Shown here: positions 15,885 through 25,174 of the stretch, piece after piece
Layout: the number at the start of each line of letters is the position of its first letter
Numbering within the stretch: position 1 is the stretch's first letter
Assembly (NCBI GenBank): GCA_016706225.1
Contig: JADJKB010000003.1
Coordinates: forward strand, 1,054,001-1,118,000
Reading direction: 5' to 3'
Length of the DNA: 64,000 nucleotides
Source: Myxococcales bacterium
GTDB lineage: Bacteria > Myxococcota_A > Polyangia > Polyangiales > Polyangiaceae
The notes under the pieces: model-generated
Told to the model about the DNA's origin: nothing
Databases searched by the model: none
Seen by the model: only the letters and a program-made list of their open reading frames with translations
Translations under genes and position numbers: made by a program

Positions 15885-16307
15885 CTAGCGGCTCCGCCGC
15901 CTCCGACGAACCGCCGTGGCGCCGGCCATCAACAAGAGCCAGGCCGAGCCCGAGCCTCGCGGCGTCGCGCGACAGCCACATCCGCCGTCGTCAGACCCGC
16001 TCGCGGGTCCGCCGCTTCCGATGACGTCGGCCCCGTCGATGTTGTCATCGCTTGCAGCACCGCTCGCGCCGGCGGAACCAGCAACGCCTGCGGCTCCCGC
16101 ATAGCCACCGCTGCCAGGGCTCCCCGCACTGCCAGCGTTCCCAGCACTGCCAGCGACGCCGCCACTCCCGGCGATGCCGCCGACTGCCCCCGCACCCGCG
16201 CTCCCGCTCGAACCGCTGCTGCCTCCCGTGCCTCCGCTTCCGCCAGTGCCCGTGGTCGGCGGCGGTCCGTAGAGTCTTTCGATCGCGACCAGATCACCGG
16301 CCGGGGG
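15885..16307 (-). pseudogene. C-terminal remnant of a metallopeptidase-like protein with MYXO-CTERM tail
   Basis: The minus-strand frame from 16307 to a stop at 15885 has no start codon. It begins PPAGDLVAIERLYGPPP, which matches the last helix of astacin/matrixin-like zinc peptidases ('GDIAAIxxLYG'). A Gly/Ser/Ala-rich linker of about 75 residues follows, then a tail with Asp-Asp-Gly-Gly-Cys-Gly-Cys, a hydrophobic stretch (WLLLMAGATAVRR) and an Arg cluster. That tail is a MYXO-CTERM-like sorting signal. The catalytic domain is missing, so this is a truncated, decayed gene. In-frame stops at 16458 and 16308 separate it from the kinase-HEAT gene upstream. Confidence 0.55.
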
Positions 16308-16457
16308 TCAGCTGCCGACCAAGCGGGCGAGAGTGCCGACGACGCGATTGAGCTTGGCAACGAGCGCCGGCTCCAACGACGCGACATGACCAAGCACCGA
16401 GGCGGGGGCACCCACATCAAACGCCGTTGCGAACTCGTGTGCCCGCCGCCCGACCCT
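16308..16457 (-). other. coding-like segment between two stops, no start
   Basis: In the same frame as the gene upstream and the MYXO-CTERM remnant downstream, this segment reads as a sensible peptide (for example AHEFATAFDVGAPASVLGHV and PALVAKLNRVVGTLARL) bounded by TGA at 16458 and TGA at 16308. There is no ATG or obvious start apart from an internal GTG. It could be an ancient extension of the kinase-HEAT gene lost by a stop mutation, or part of a decayed insert. Confidence 0.3.
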
Positions 16458-19400
16458 TCAGCCGCTCAGCCCCAGCAACGAGAGCAGCTCTTTCTTCAGC
16501 TCTCCGCGACTTGCGCGGGCCCTCGCCTCGACGTCGCTGCGCCCGAGAGGACCCGCCAGGCTGATCAGCACCCGCGCGATGGTGGTGAGCACGAGCACAC
16601 TCTCCCCGCTACCGGTCGTTGCGTCCTTGAGCATGGCCATGAACGACATGCGCACCGGGCGGAGCGCGCGCCGGAGCACGTCGACCGCCGCGACGCGTGC
16701 GTCTTGGGTGGCCGCGCTCAAGGCACCGGCGGCGGCGGCGCGCAGCTCTTCGCTGGCACCGCTGGTCGTGTTCAGGATGCGGTCGATGCGCGAGACCGCG
16801 AGCTGATCGATGGCGCCCGCCTGGCGCAGCCCCGCCAGCGCAGCGATGCGCACACCGTCGTCGGTGTCGTTCACGAGCGTGACCAGCGCATCGCGCGCGT
16901 GTGGCCCGACCGCGGTCGACAAAACCGAGGTGGCCGCGCGACGCACGGCCGGTGACTCGTGGCGTGTGAACTCACCGATGATGGGCCCGAGCTTCTCGAA
17001 CGGCTTCTCGGGCAGTGCGCGCAGCAAGTCCTCGGCGTCGTGAGGCGGGCAGCGGGGGCCGGCGGCGGCGAGCTGTGCGAGCGCCTCGGCGATCACCGCG
17101 ACGCCGACGTCACCGACGGCCTTGAGCGCCGCGATGAAGCGCCCGCGCGCGGCCTGTTCGTCGCCAATCCGCCCGCGCGCCAGGAGCAACGCGCGTGCAC
17201 CCGCCGAACCGGCACCGCGCAGGATGCCGATGCCAGCGTTGCGCTGATCCCCCGAGCCCATCAAGAGCGCGTCGGCGATCGCGCCCAACACCTCCGGCTC
17301 ACGAATGGTCTGCGCCGTGCTCGCAGCCAGAGCCTCGTGACTGTGCTTCCCGGCGTCCACCCCACCCGACAGCTCGAGCAAGCGCGCCGCGGTCGCCCAG
17401 AGTGCCGGATTGTCGCCGCGCCGCGCGAGCACTCGCATCGCACGCCGCACACGCTCGAGCTCCCGCGCGAGAGTCTCGAGCTCCGGGATCGCCTGCAGTC
17501 TCGCCAGCACCTGCACGGCGTCCCGCGACAGGTCGAAGGCCAAGAGCTCGGCGTCCGCCCACTCTTGCAGGGGCACCGGCAGGTCTTTCAGCTCCAATAT
17601 CGACGCTTCGTAGAAACGTCGCAGCGTCGTACGTCTCGGGGTCGTCCTGCCGGACGAGCACCTTGGCGAGCGCCCGAGCGACACCCCCCTCGTGCTCGGC
17701 GCTGATTCCAGCCCGACTGCTCAGCTCCTCGAGCACGAGCAGCGACAGCTCCACCACCTTGTCGGTGTCGAGCGCCCGGAGCACCACCCGCCGAATGTCG
17801 ACCTTCGCGAGGTGGGTCAAGGTCGTGGCGGAGCCGCGCGCCAGATCCAGGTTCGATAGCACGGCGCGGAGCTCGGTGAGGGTCAGCGCGCTCGTCACGT
17901 CGAGGACGCTGGAGCGCAGCGGGCCTTCGTCCCTGCCGGCGAGCGCGGCACCTGGCGCGCCGCTCAGATCGAACGCGATGCGTGTGACCGCCAGATCCAC
18001 GTTGCGCGGGACACCGCGATGCCTCGCGACGAGGTCGTTCGCCGTCAGGACCATCAGCCCGCGCCCCGTTCGCTCTCGCAGTCGACCGATCACGGCCTGA
18101 GGTGAGAACGCGGTCTCGAACGCCGAGATCAGATCGGCGAGCTCTGCACGACCGACTCCCTCCTTGAGCGCGACGCACGCGAGGTCGTGCTCGGCACACA
18201 CGTCCGCGAGGCGGCGCACGTAGGGCTCCGATGCGGAACCCACGAGCGCTCGTAGCTCGTAGCTCTCACCCGTGCCGCTCTCCACGCGCAGATCCCGGCC
18301 CTCGACCGAGCGGGACAGGAAGCGCACCTCGCCGCGCCCAGCGATGGCCGTACGTGTGGCGGTGGACAGTCGATCGATGGTGCGTTCCCGCTCGACGTCG
18401 TCGCGAACGCTCGTGGGGGACAGGCCCGTGGTGAGCGCGATGAACAGCTCCAGGAACCCGGACTCCGGGCTGTCGAGCGGGACACTGGTCCGCTGCACGT
18501 CGCGCACCACCGAGCGGGCGTCGAGCAGCGCGCGGAGATCTGCCCGGAGCTCCCGCGCGCTCGGGTAGCGCGCGTCGCGGTTCTTCGCCAGGGAGCGCAG
18601 GATGATCTTCTCCAGCCTGGGATCCACCCGCGGGTCGAGGCCCCGAGGGCGCGGGGGCTCCCGGTAGAGCTGCATCTGCACGACGTCCATCACACTCTCG
18701 GCGTCGAACGGCAGGTGCCTCGTTGCCACCTCGAACAGCATGACCCCGAGCGCGTACACGTCAGCGCGGCCGTCCAGCCGTTCACCGCGGATCTGCTCGG
18801 GCGACATGTACTGCGGGGTGCCAGCAACCAGGTTCACGGCGGAGGCAGCCAGCGAGTTGTCGTCTTTCCCGGCCCGCGGGGACTGCACCGTGGCGAGCCC
18901 GAAGTCGCACACCTTCACCACGTCCACCGGGCTGCCGTCCTCGTCCGTGCCCAGCGCGATGATCACGTTCTCGGGCTTGATGTCCCGGTGCACGATGCCC
19001 TGCTCGTGCGCGGCAATCAGCGCGGAGCAGACCTGCACGATGACCTCGAGCTCGCGATCCCGACCCAAGCTACGCTCGTTCAAGAGCGCCCTGAGCTCCT
19101 TGCCGGAGGCGAGCTCCATCACCAGGTAGAGCAGCCCGTCCGCTTCTTCACCGAAGTCGAGCACCCGCAGCACGTTGGCGTGGTCGAGCTTGCTCGCGGC
19201 GAGAGCCTCGGCGTGAAAGCGTTTGTCGAAGCCCGGTGCGGCGCGAAAGTGCGCGTGCATCACCTTCACCGCGACACTGCGCCGGAGCGCGACCTGTTGC
19301 GCGCGATAGACGATGCCGGTCGCGCCGGCGCCGAGCGCGACCTCGATGGTGTACTTTCCAGCCAGCGTGCGCCCGACCATGGGGTCGGTGGTGTCGTAGC

Positions 19401-19884
19401 GAGGCGGCGCGGACAGCGCTTCGCCCATGCCGTTGACGTGGGGAACGGTCGAGAGCTTGCGGTACACCCGCGCCGACGACGGCGGCATGTCCAGCTCGAG
19501 GCTGTCGATGCGATCGACGCCGTCCTCGAGCTCGAGGCGGTCGACGGCCGACAACATCTCCCAGCGCCCCGGCGCATACTTCTCACCGACGCCCGCCGCC
19601 GGGTCCTCCGGCTGAGAGCAGGCGAGCACCAACAATTGCCCCGCGTGTGCGTCGTCGAAGGGGCGAAGACGCACAGGCAACATGCCGCCGGAAGCCTCGC
19701 CGTCCGGATCGCCGAGCAACACGACCGAACGCAGGCCCGGCACACGCAGCTCGAACGCGTGGGGACGCAGGCGCACGACTTGCTCTCCGATGGGCACCAG
19801 CGCCACGTCGGTGTTCAGCGCCGCCTGCACGAGACCGACGAGCTCGGCGTGATCGAAGAGGTCGACGAAGACGACGGGGAGCAA
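16458..19884 (-). pseudogene. Ser/Thr protein kinase with C-terminal HEAT-like repeats, interrupted by a one-base frameshift
   Basis: The TTG-started frame (19884) encodes an N-terminal domain (residues 1-150, beta-rich, perhaps PilZ-like; uncertain), then a Hanks-type kinase. The kinase has glycine loop ALGAGATGIVYRA (about 183-195), Lys 207 (VAVKVM), catalytic loop HRDIKPEN (299-306) and DFGL (327-330). A further 300 residues of unknown type follow. At 17613-17616 (codon TTT then a C) the frame breaks. The frame offset by one base continues as FYEASILELKDLP and about 380 residues of Ala/Leu-rich helical repeats that look like HEAT repeats, to the stop at 16458. Skipping one base gives one protein of about 1141 residues. 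It could be a mutation, an assembly error or, less likely, programmed frameshifting. Confidence 0.75.
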
Positions 19885-19927
19885 GAGAACTCCGATACTA
19901 GAACGGAATCAGTTTCCAGGTGAGCAA

Positions 19928-20743
19928 TCAGGCGCCTTCGCGCCGGAACACCAGAGTGTAGGTCACGTGGTGATTCCCCGGGAGTCGCAGGTTGATGACC
20001 CGGTCGCTGGCCCCCTCGATGGCGGCGCCGTAGCGCGTGCCGCCACCGGTCATGGGGAAGTTGGTCTGGAACTCGTTCTGGGGTTTCGAGTCGAGGGACA
20101 AGGACTCGGTGGGGCCGTCCAGGATGGTCTTTTCGATGCGGATCTCTGGGTTGGTGGTGACGTTCAGCACCTTGTCGTTCTGATCGACGATCTGTACGTA
20201 AACGTTGATCCTGCCGCCAGACTCACCAAGACCGGCAAAAGTTGCTGGCGTCTTCCAGAAGTCGACAGACAACGGATCGTTCGCGCCGTTCTTGTTTAAG
20301 TCCTCGTCGGTCTCGAATCCGGCTGCCACGAGTCGGTAGAAAGGCTGACCCGCAACCTTGGTGCCGGGACAGAAGCCGACGAGTCCCTTGCCGTCGTCGT
20401 GACCGTGACCGCCGAGGGTGTTCGGACCGGTCGCGGTGAACGCCGCGGGCCAGCGCACGCCCGAGGTCGGTGGCGCAGGCGAGGCGAAGTCACACACGAC
20501 CGGTGGCGCATCGCTCGCAGCATCGGCGATCTCACCCGCGCTGCCGCCGGTGCCGGTTGCACCCGAACCGCCCGAGCCGCCCGTACCTCCGCTCGCGCCG
20601 GAGCCACCGCTACCGCCAACTGCAGCACTGCCCCCCGTACCTGGTTGCACCGAGCCCGCGCTGCCGCCGGTCGCCGAAGCAGTGCTCGACGAGTCATCAC
20701 CACAGCCGGCGACCAACATGGCTGCGAGGAGGAGCCAGCGCAT
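19928..20743 (-). CDS. secreted lipoprotein with Gly/Ser linker, unknown domain
   Basis: 271 residues from the ATG at 20743 (an ATG at 20755 is also possible). The signal peptide is MRWLLLAAMLVAGC with a lipobox. A Gly/Ser/Thr/Ala linker (about 20-75) precedes a domain of about 190 residues with beta-strand patterns (RINVYVQIVDQNDKVLNVTT, DRVINLRLPGNHHVTYTL). The domain has Asp-rich loops such as DEDLNKNGANDPLS, reminiscent of calcium-binding or polysaccharide-binding modules. No catalytic motif is recognised. It starts 20 bases downstream of the tRNA-Arg gene on the same strand, so it may be transcribed from the tRNA promoter. Confidence 0.72.
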   Translation of the reverse strand: MRWLLLAAMLVAGCGDDSSSTASATGGSAGSVQPGTGGSAAVGGSGGSGASGGTGGSGGSGATGTGGSAGEIADAASDAPPVVCDFASPAPPTSGVRWPAAFTATGPNTLGGHGHDDGKGLVGFCPGTKVAGQPFYRLVAAGFETDEDLNKNGANDPLSVDFWKTPATFAGLGESGGRINVYVQIVDQNDKVLNVTTNPEIRIEKTILDGPTESLSLDSKPQNEFQTNFPMTGGGTRYGAAIEGASDRVINLRLPGNHHVTYTLVFRREGA

Positions 20744-20763
20744 GGCTGTGAGCATCGCACGCT

Positions 20764-20840
20764 TGGCACGCCCGGAGGGACTCGAACCCCCGACCACCGG
20801 ATTAGAAATCCAGCGCTCTATCCAGCTGAGCTACGGGCGC
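20764..20840 (-). tRNA. tRNA-Arg (anticodon TCT)
   Basis: A 77-base cloverleaf with encoded CCA reads on the minus strand. The acceptor stem is GCGCCCG/CGGGCGT (G1 pairs with U72), the D-arm has GCTC/GAGC, the anticodon stem is CTGGA/TCCGG with loop TTTCTAA and anticodon TCT at its centre, and the T-arm has GGGGG/CCCTC with TTCGAGT. It decodes AGA. No attachment repeat for an integrated element is visible nearby. Confidence 0.95.
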
Positions 20841-21004
20841 AGGCGGCACTGACCTGTCACATTCGGAGACCGATTTCAAAGAGAACCGAGGGCGACGTCC
20901 AGGTCGAAGCTGGCCCGCGGCCCAAAGCTCACGGAGAGACTTCCCGGGCCGGCGGCGTTGGAATCGCGCTTTGTGCGCCGAACGACGCCCGTTAGGCTGG
21001 CTCG

Positions 21005-21472
21005 ATGAATCCAGACTCGGCACGCGCTCTCGCGCTCGCGGCGGCTCTGGGTCTGATCGCCGGCGCCACCATCGCTTGTTCACCGTCCACACCCGCGACC
21101 GCGCCGGCGAGCCCGAACACCCTCGCGACGGTCGAGGTCCCCGAGCAATCGCCGAGTGCATCCGACGTTGGCGAAAGTGAGGCGCTACCCGAGGCCGCCG
21201 AGCGCCACGGTGCGCCGAACTGCTGCATGGGCAAGAACGAGTGCAAGGGGCAAGGCCGCTGCGCGGGCGCGAGCAATTGCCGCGGCTTGAACGAGTGCAA
21301 AGGGCAAGGCGGTTGCAAGACCGGCTGCCCCGAGGCCGCCGAAGAGAAGAGCTGCTGCAAGGGCATGAACGATTGCAAGGGCAAGGGTGAGTGCAAGACC
21401 GCAGAGAACGAGTGCAAAGGCCTGAACGATTGCAAAGGCCATGGCGGCTGCGCCGGTCACTGCCCGCGCTGA
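21005..21472 (+). CDS. Cys-rich secreted lipoprotein with CKG repeats
   Basis: 155 residues. The signal region ends in a lipobox-like ATIAC at about 24. The second half is built from repeats of the type NECKGQGRCAG, NECKGQGGCKT, NDCKGKGECKT and NDCKGHGGCAG, with 16 Cys in the last 85 residues. Cys residues at this density suggest metal coordination or disulfide meshwork. Proteins with serial CKG repeats include the copper-linked 'bufferin' group; resemblance by motif only, not a confirmed family. Outer-surface or periplasmic location is likely. Confidence 0.7.
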   Translation: MNPDSARALALAAALGLIAGATIACSPSTPATAPASPNTLATVEVPEQSPSASDVGESEALPEAAERHGAPNCCMGKNECKGQGRCAGASNCRGLNECKGQGGCKTGCPEAAEEKSCCKGMNDCKGKGECKTAENECKGLNDCKGHGGCAGHCPR

Positions 21473-21485
21473 GCTTCGGGGACTG

Positions 21486-21782
21486 ATGACGGAAGAGAAG
21501 AGAATCATCCTGGCGCGCCGGGCGCAGCTCATCGCTGCTGCGCTGGCGGGGGCGGGCCTGGGTGCGGGAGCCCAGAGCTGCACGGCAGATCAGCGCTCGG
21601 GCGTGAACCCGGAGAGCCCGAGGCAGCCCGTCACGGAGATCATCGTGCCCGGGTCGGACGCGAGCGGCACCGAACCGGAAGCGACGGACGAGGACGGTGG
21701 ACTCCCCGGTCGGACGCCGACCCCCGAGCCGACTCCACCGCCCAGACCCACCCGACCGCAGATCTGTCTGAGTGAGTACTGA
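21486..21782 (+). CDS. small secreted lipoprotein-like protein
   Basis: 98 residues from the ATG at 21486 (SD-like GGGGA upstream). It starts MTEEKRIILARRAQLIAAAL with a hydrophobic stretch ending AGAQSC, a possible lipobox with the Cys near residue 32. A low-complexity Pro/Asp/Glu/Thr tail follows, ending in CLSEY. The N-terminal 'EEKR.ILxRRA..IAAALAGA' motif is recalled from small myxobacterial lipoproteins. It follows the CKG protein by 13 bases and may be cotranscribed with it. Confidence 0.55.
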   Translation: MTEEKRIILARRAQLIAAALAGAGLGAGAQSCTADQRSGVNPESPRQPVTEIIVPGSDASGTEPEATDEDGGLPGRTPTPEPTPPPRPTRPQICLSEY

Positions 21783-21860
21783 GCGACACTCGCGAAGATC
21801 TTTTTTTGCGGTCCCCAAAATAGTTCCACCCGCTCGGGCCCCACCCTTCCACAGGAAGGC

Positions 21861-23561
21861 ATGCGGTCAGTCCAGCTCGTGGCGTGGGGAATTGTGATCT
21901 CGTTGGCAGCGGGTTGCGCTGCAAGCTCCGGACTCGGGGCCGAAGAGGGTGCGGCCGGCTTCGGCAACAGCGCCGGCACCGGCACGGCCAAACCCGGGGG
22001 TGGGAGCGGCGGTTCCGGGGGCAAGTCGAGTGGCCCGGGCCTGAACCTCGATGCCGGCGGCGACGCCGAGTCCGACGCCAAGGTCTTCGTCGGTGATCCA
22101 AAGACCTGCGCCGACGCGGCGAGTCAAAAGAGCTACGTCGGCTGTGAGTTCTGGCCCACGGTCACCGCGAACTCGGTCTGGCCAATCTTCGATTTCACCG
22201 TCGTCGTCGCCAACACCCAGGACGTGCCAGCTCAGGTCGAGATCAAGAAGGGAGGCAGCGTGGTGGGCAGCGGCACCGTGCCGCCCAATGGCCTGTCGAA
22301 GTTCTACCTGCCCTGGGTCGACGAGCTGAAGGGTCCCGCGGTGACGGAGTGCGGCAGCTTGAACGACACACTGAAGAGCAGCGTGCGCGTCAAGGACGGC
22401 GCCTACAACCTGACCACCAGCGTCCCGGTCACCGTCTATCAATTCAGCGCCCTCGAGTACAAAGGTCAGGGCGGCCCGAGCGGCAAGGACTGGAGCAAGT
22501 GTCCGGCAAACCAGTGTCCTGGCGGCCTGAACGGCTGCCTCTCGTACTCGAATGACGCGTCGCTGCTCTTGCCGAGCACGGTGCTCACCGGCAACTACCG
22601 CATCCCCGGCATGAAGGGCTGGCAGCTGGGCAACGTGCCGCCCTACTTCAGCGTCACCGGCACTGCGAACGGGACGCAGGTCAAGGTGAAAGTCGGCCAG
22701 GGTGGCGCGGTTGCCGCGGGCGGCGGGATCTGGGCAGTGAGCGCCGGCGGACTGCTCGAGTTCTCACTCGATCGCGGTGAGGTCGTGCAGGTGATGGGGA
22801 CACCGACCACCGATCTCAGCGGTTCGTTGGTGCAAGCGTCGGCGCCCGTGCAGGTGATCACCGGCATGGCCTGTGTGTACTTGCCGGACAACAAACAAGC
22901 CTGTGATCACATCGAGGAGAGTGTGTTCCCCGCCGAGACGCTGGGCCGCCACTACTTCGTTCCGATGCCCACGGGCCCGAACGGTGACGCGCCGGGGCAC
23001 ATCGTGCGCTTGTACGGCAACGTGGACGGGACTCACTTGATCTACGCCCCGTCCAAACCGCTGGGCGCGCCAGATTCACTCAACGCCGGCGACGTGGTCG
23101 ACCTCGGCATCGTGACCCAGAGCTTCGAGGTGAGCGCGGACCACGAGCTCGCGGTTGCGTCGTTCCAGCTCGGCGCGACAGTGGTCGATCCTTACACGCA
23201 GCTCGACAAACAGAAGGGAGACCCGGCCCAGAGTCTGCTCACCGCGGTCGAGCAGTATCGGAAGAAGTACGTCTTCCTGGCGCCCGACGACTACGACGTG
23301 AGCTACGTGGACGTGGTGCTGCAGAACGGCACGTCTCTGACCCTCGACGGAGCCCCGGTCAGTGTGACGGCGCAGGCCATGTCGAACGGCTACGGCATCG
23401 CCCGCATCAAGCTCGGCCCGGGCCAAAACGGCACCCATGTGCTCGAGAGCAGCGAACCCGTCGGCATCCAGGTCATGGGGTACGGCCTGCAGACGAGCTA
23501 TCAGTATCCCGGCGGCTCGAACCTGATGTTGATCGCCCCGCCACCGCCGCAGATCAAATAG
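21861..23561 (+). CDS. IgGFc-binding-protein-like surface lipoprotein
   Basis: 566 residues from the ATG at 21861. The signal peptide has lipobox ISLAAGC, followed by a Gly/Ser linker and about 480 residues that match the IgGFc_binding N-terminal family by pattern: WPTVTANSVWPIFDFTVVVAN, SYSNDASLLLPSTVL, ITGMACVYLPDNKQACDHIE, SVFPAETLGRHYFVPMPTG and PVGIQVMGYG. In myxobacteria these are large surface proteins of unknown ligand. Four or more Cys may form structural disulfides. It is a single gene; the neighbours do not suggest an operon. Confidence 0.82.
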   Translation: MRSVQLVAWGIVISLAAGCAASSGLGAEEGAAGFGNSAGTGTAKPGGGSGGSGGKSSGPGLNLDAGGDAESDAKVFVGDPKTCADAASQKSYVGCEFWPTVTANSVWPIFDFTVVVANTQDVPAQVEIKKGGSVVGSGTVPPNGLSKFYLPWVDELKGPAVTECGSLNDTLKSSVRVKDGAYNLTTSVPVTVYQFSALEYKGQGGPSGKDWSKCPANQCPGGLNGCLSYSNDASLLLPSTVLTGNYRIPGMKGWQLGNVPPYFSVTGTANGTQVKVKVGQGGAVAAGGGIWAVSAGGLLEFSLDRGEVVQVMGTPTTDLSGSLVQASAPVQVITGMACVYLPDNKQACDHIEESVFPAETLGRHYFVPMPTGPNGDAPGHIVRLYGNVDGTHLIYAPSKPLGAPDSLNAGDVVDLGIVTQSFEVSADHELAVASFQLGATVVDPYTQLDKQKGDPAQSLLTAVEQYRKKYVFLAPDDYDVSYVDVVLQNGTSLTLDGAPVSVTAQAMSNGYGIARIKLGPGQNGTHVLESSEPVGIQVMGYGLQTSYQYPGGSNLMLIAPPPPQIK

Positions 23562-23597
23562 ACCGACGCCGCGCGGTCATGCTTCGCGGTGCATCGC

Positions 23598-24017
23598 TCA
23601 ACGTCGACGCGGCGGCGCTCCAGCGCGCGGCGCAGGCGAAAATCGCAGCCGCCATTTGCCGTGGCGCAGACGACGTCGCCCCACGACGCGCGCTTCCGGC
23701 ATCACGTAGGCGTCGGCCTCGCGACCGTCGGCGAGGCGCACGGTCTGACGCTCGAACAGCACCGGAACCTCTTTGTGAACGTCGAGCCGACGCCGGAGCT
23801 CGCGCGAGATTTCGTACAGCTCACCATCGACGGAGCCAGGGCCACCGCGGATCATCGCCGCGTAGACCTCGAGATCTACCAGCCGATACCCCGGCACCGT
23901 CTGCGCCAAGCCAAGCGCCGTTGCCTCGGCCATCAACGCGTGGTCGCGCTCGCCGCGCATCAAGGACCCGTAATCGAACAAGAGCAGGCGCTCGCCATCG
24001 TCCGTCGCCACGCGCAT
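23598..24017 (-). CDS. gamma-glutamylcyclotransferase (GGCT/AIG2)-like protein
   Basis: 139 residues from the ATG at 24017; the longer frame is Arg-rich nonsense. The fold signature is clear: LLFDYGSLMRGERDH at the start (the YGSL motif that binds the gamma-glutamyl group), YRLVDLEVYAAMIRGGPGSV, then a strand DGELYEI. The Glu that normally acts as catalytic base is plausibly in DGELYEI. The end (RRLRHGKWRLRF) is basic. These enzymes release 5-oxoproline from gamma-glutamyl peptides, but many bacterial members have unknown substrates. It is divergent from the next gene, 44 bases apart. Confidence 0.82.
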   Translation of the reverse strand: MRVATDDGERLLLFDYGSLMRGERDHALMAEATALGLAQTVPGYRLVDLEVYAAMIRGGPGSVDGELYEISRELRRRLDVHKEVPVLFERQTVRLADGREADAYVMPEARVVGRRRLRHGKWRLRFSPAPRAGAPPRRR

Positions 24018-24061
24018 AGGATACACCGCTCCCGCAGCCGGATTTCGGCTAGACTGCCGAG

Positions 24062-25174
24062 GTGGCAGCTTGGAGCGCGCTGGGAACCCGCAAGGTCGCC
24101 ACGCTTTCCGCGTTGGCTCTCGCTGCAGCATGTTCGGTCGATGCGCTGGATCTGTCTGGAAAGCGCTGTCCCTGCGCGGATGGTTGGGTGTGCGACCCCG
24201 GCAGTAATACCTGCGTCGCGGTGGGAAGCTCCGGCGGAGCTGACGGGGGCGACGGGGGAGGCACCGGCGGCAGCGGCGGGTCCGACGGCGGCGGCGCGGC
24301 CGGCACGGGAGCCGTAGCCGGCAGCGGCGGAGGCGCCGGGGCGAGCGGCAGCGGCGGAGCCGCGGGCACGGGCGGAGCCACGGATGCTGGCGCGGACAGC
24401 GGCGACGGTTGGACGGGCTGTGGCGCGTCGATGAAGGTCTGCAATGGAACCTGTGTCCCCACGAACGTGGCGAACGGGTGCGCGGGCACGAGCTGCGATC
24501 CCTGCGCGAGCCACCCAAACTCGGTTCCGGCCTGCATCTTCGGCGGTTGCAGCGCCCTCTGCACGTCCGCGTTCGGAGACTGCGATGCCGACCTGAGCAA
24601 CGGCTGCGAAACCCCGGTCAGCGTCAGTGATGCCAGCAACTGCGGGAAGTGCGCCCGCACTTGCGCCACCAACCACGCGGCCTCCACGAGCTGTTCGGGC
24701 GCAGCGTGCCAACCGATCTGCAGCGCCGGCTACGGCAACTGCAACGAGAGCAGCAAGCTCGTCCCCGATGATGGCTGCGAGACCGCCTTGACAACCAGCA
24801 CCTCCCACTGCGGTCGGTGTGGCTACTCGTGCAGCGCCCAGGGCGGGGTCTCGTCCAAGTTCACATGTTTCTCGGGTGAATGTGGCTGCAGCACGGCCGC
24901 ACAGTGTTTGACCGAAGCGACACTGACCGGAGTCTCCTGTGACGCCGCCCTACACCGCTGCGTCTGCGGGGCCGGCACGTGCGGCGTGGGCGAGGTGTGC
25001 ATCAAGCAGGGCGGGAGCTCGACCTGCGCCTGCAACGGCGTCTCCAAGTGCACCGGCTCGACGACGTGTTGCTCGACGGGCTGCAAGAATCTCAGCAGCG
25101 ACCCGGCCAACTGCGGCGTGTGTGGTCTGATCTGCTCCTCGAGTACGACCTGTCAGGCCGGAAAATGCGTCTGA
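24062..25174 (+). CDS. Cys-rich secreted lipoprotein (dickkopf-like disulfide repeats)
   Basis: 370 residues from a GTG. The signal peptide ends in LAAACS. A short Cys pattern (KRCPCADGWVCDPGSNTCV) comes first, then a long Gly/Ser/Ala linker, then several Cys-dense units (CNGTCVPTNVANGC, CSALCTSAFGDCD, CGKCARTCATNHA, CGRCGYSC, CVCGAGTCGVGEVC, CCSTGCKNLSS). Such arrays are typical of myxobacterial proteins annotated as 'tryptophan synthase alpha chain' by weak similarity or dickkopf-related. They are probably disulfide-rich adhesins or scaffolds on the cell surface. No enzyme motif is present. Confidence 0.75.
   Translation: MAAWSALGTRKVATLSALALAAACSVDALDLSGKRCPCADGWVCDPGSNTCVAVGSSGGADGGDGGGTGGSGGSDGGGAAGTGAVAGSGGGAGASGSGGAAGTGGATDAGADSGDGWTGCGASMKVCNGTCVPTNVANGCAGTSCDPCASHPNSVPACIFGGCSALCTSAFGDCDADLSNGCETPVSVSDASNCGKCARTCATNHAASTSCSGAACQPICSAGYGNCNESSKLVPDDGCETALTTSTSHCGRCGYSCSAQGGVSSKFTCFSGECGCSTAAQCLTEATLTGVSCDAALHRCVCGAGTCGVGEVCIKQGGSSTCACNGVSKCTGSTTCCSTGCKNLSSDPANCGVCGLICSSSTTCQAGKCV

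Noticed and set aside
17605..17625. Programmed frameshift in the kinase-HEAT gene
   Set aside because: No slippery heptamer, internal Shine-Dalgarno or pseudoknot could be recognised; mutation or assembly error is more likely.
20764..20840. tRNA-Arg as an integration site of a mobile element
   Set aside because: No duplicated tRNA 3' end and no integrase gene on either side.
21801..21807. Run of seven T considered as an intrinsic terminator
   Set aside because: No stable hairpin precedes it; only a 4-bp pairing is possible.
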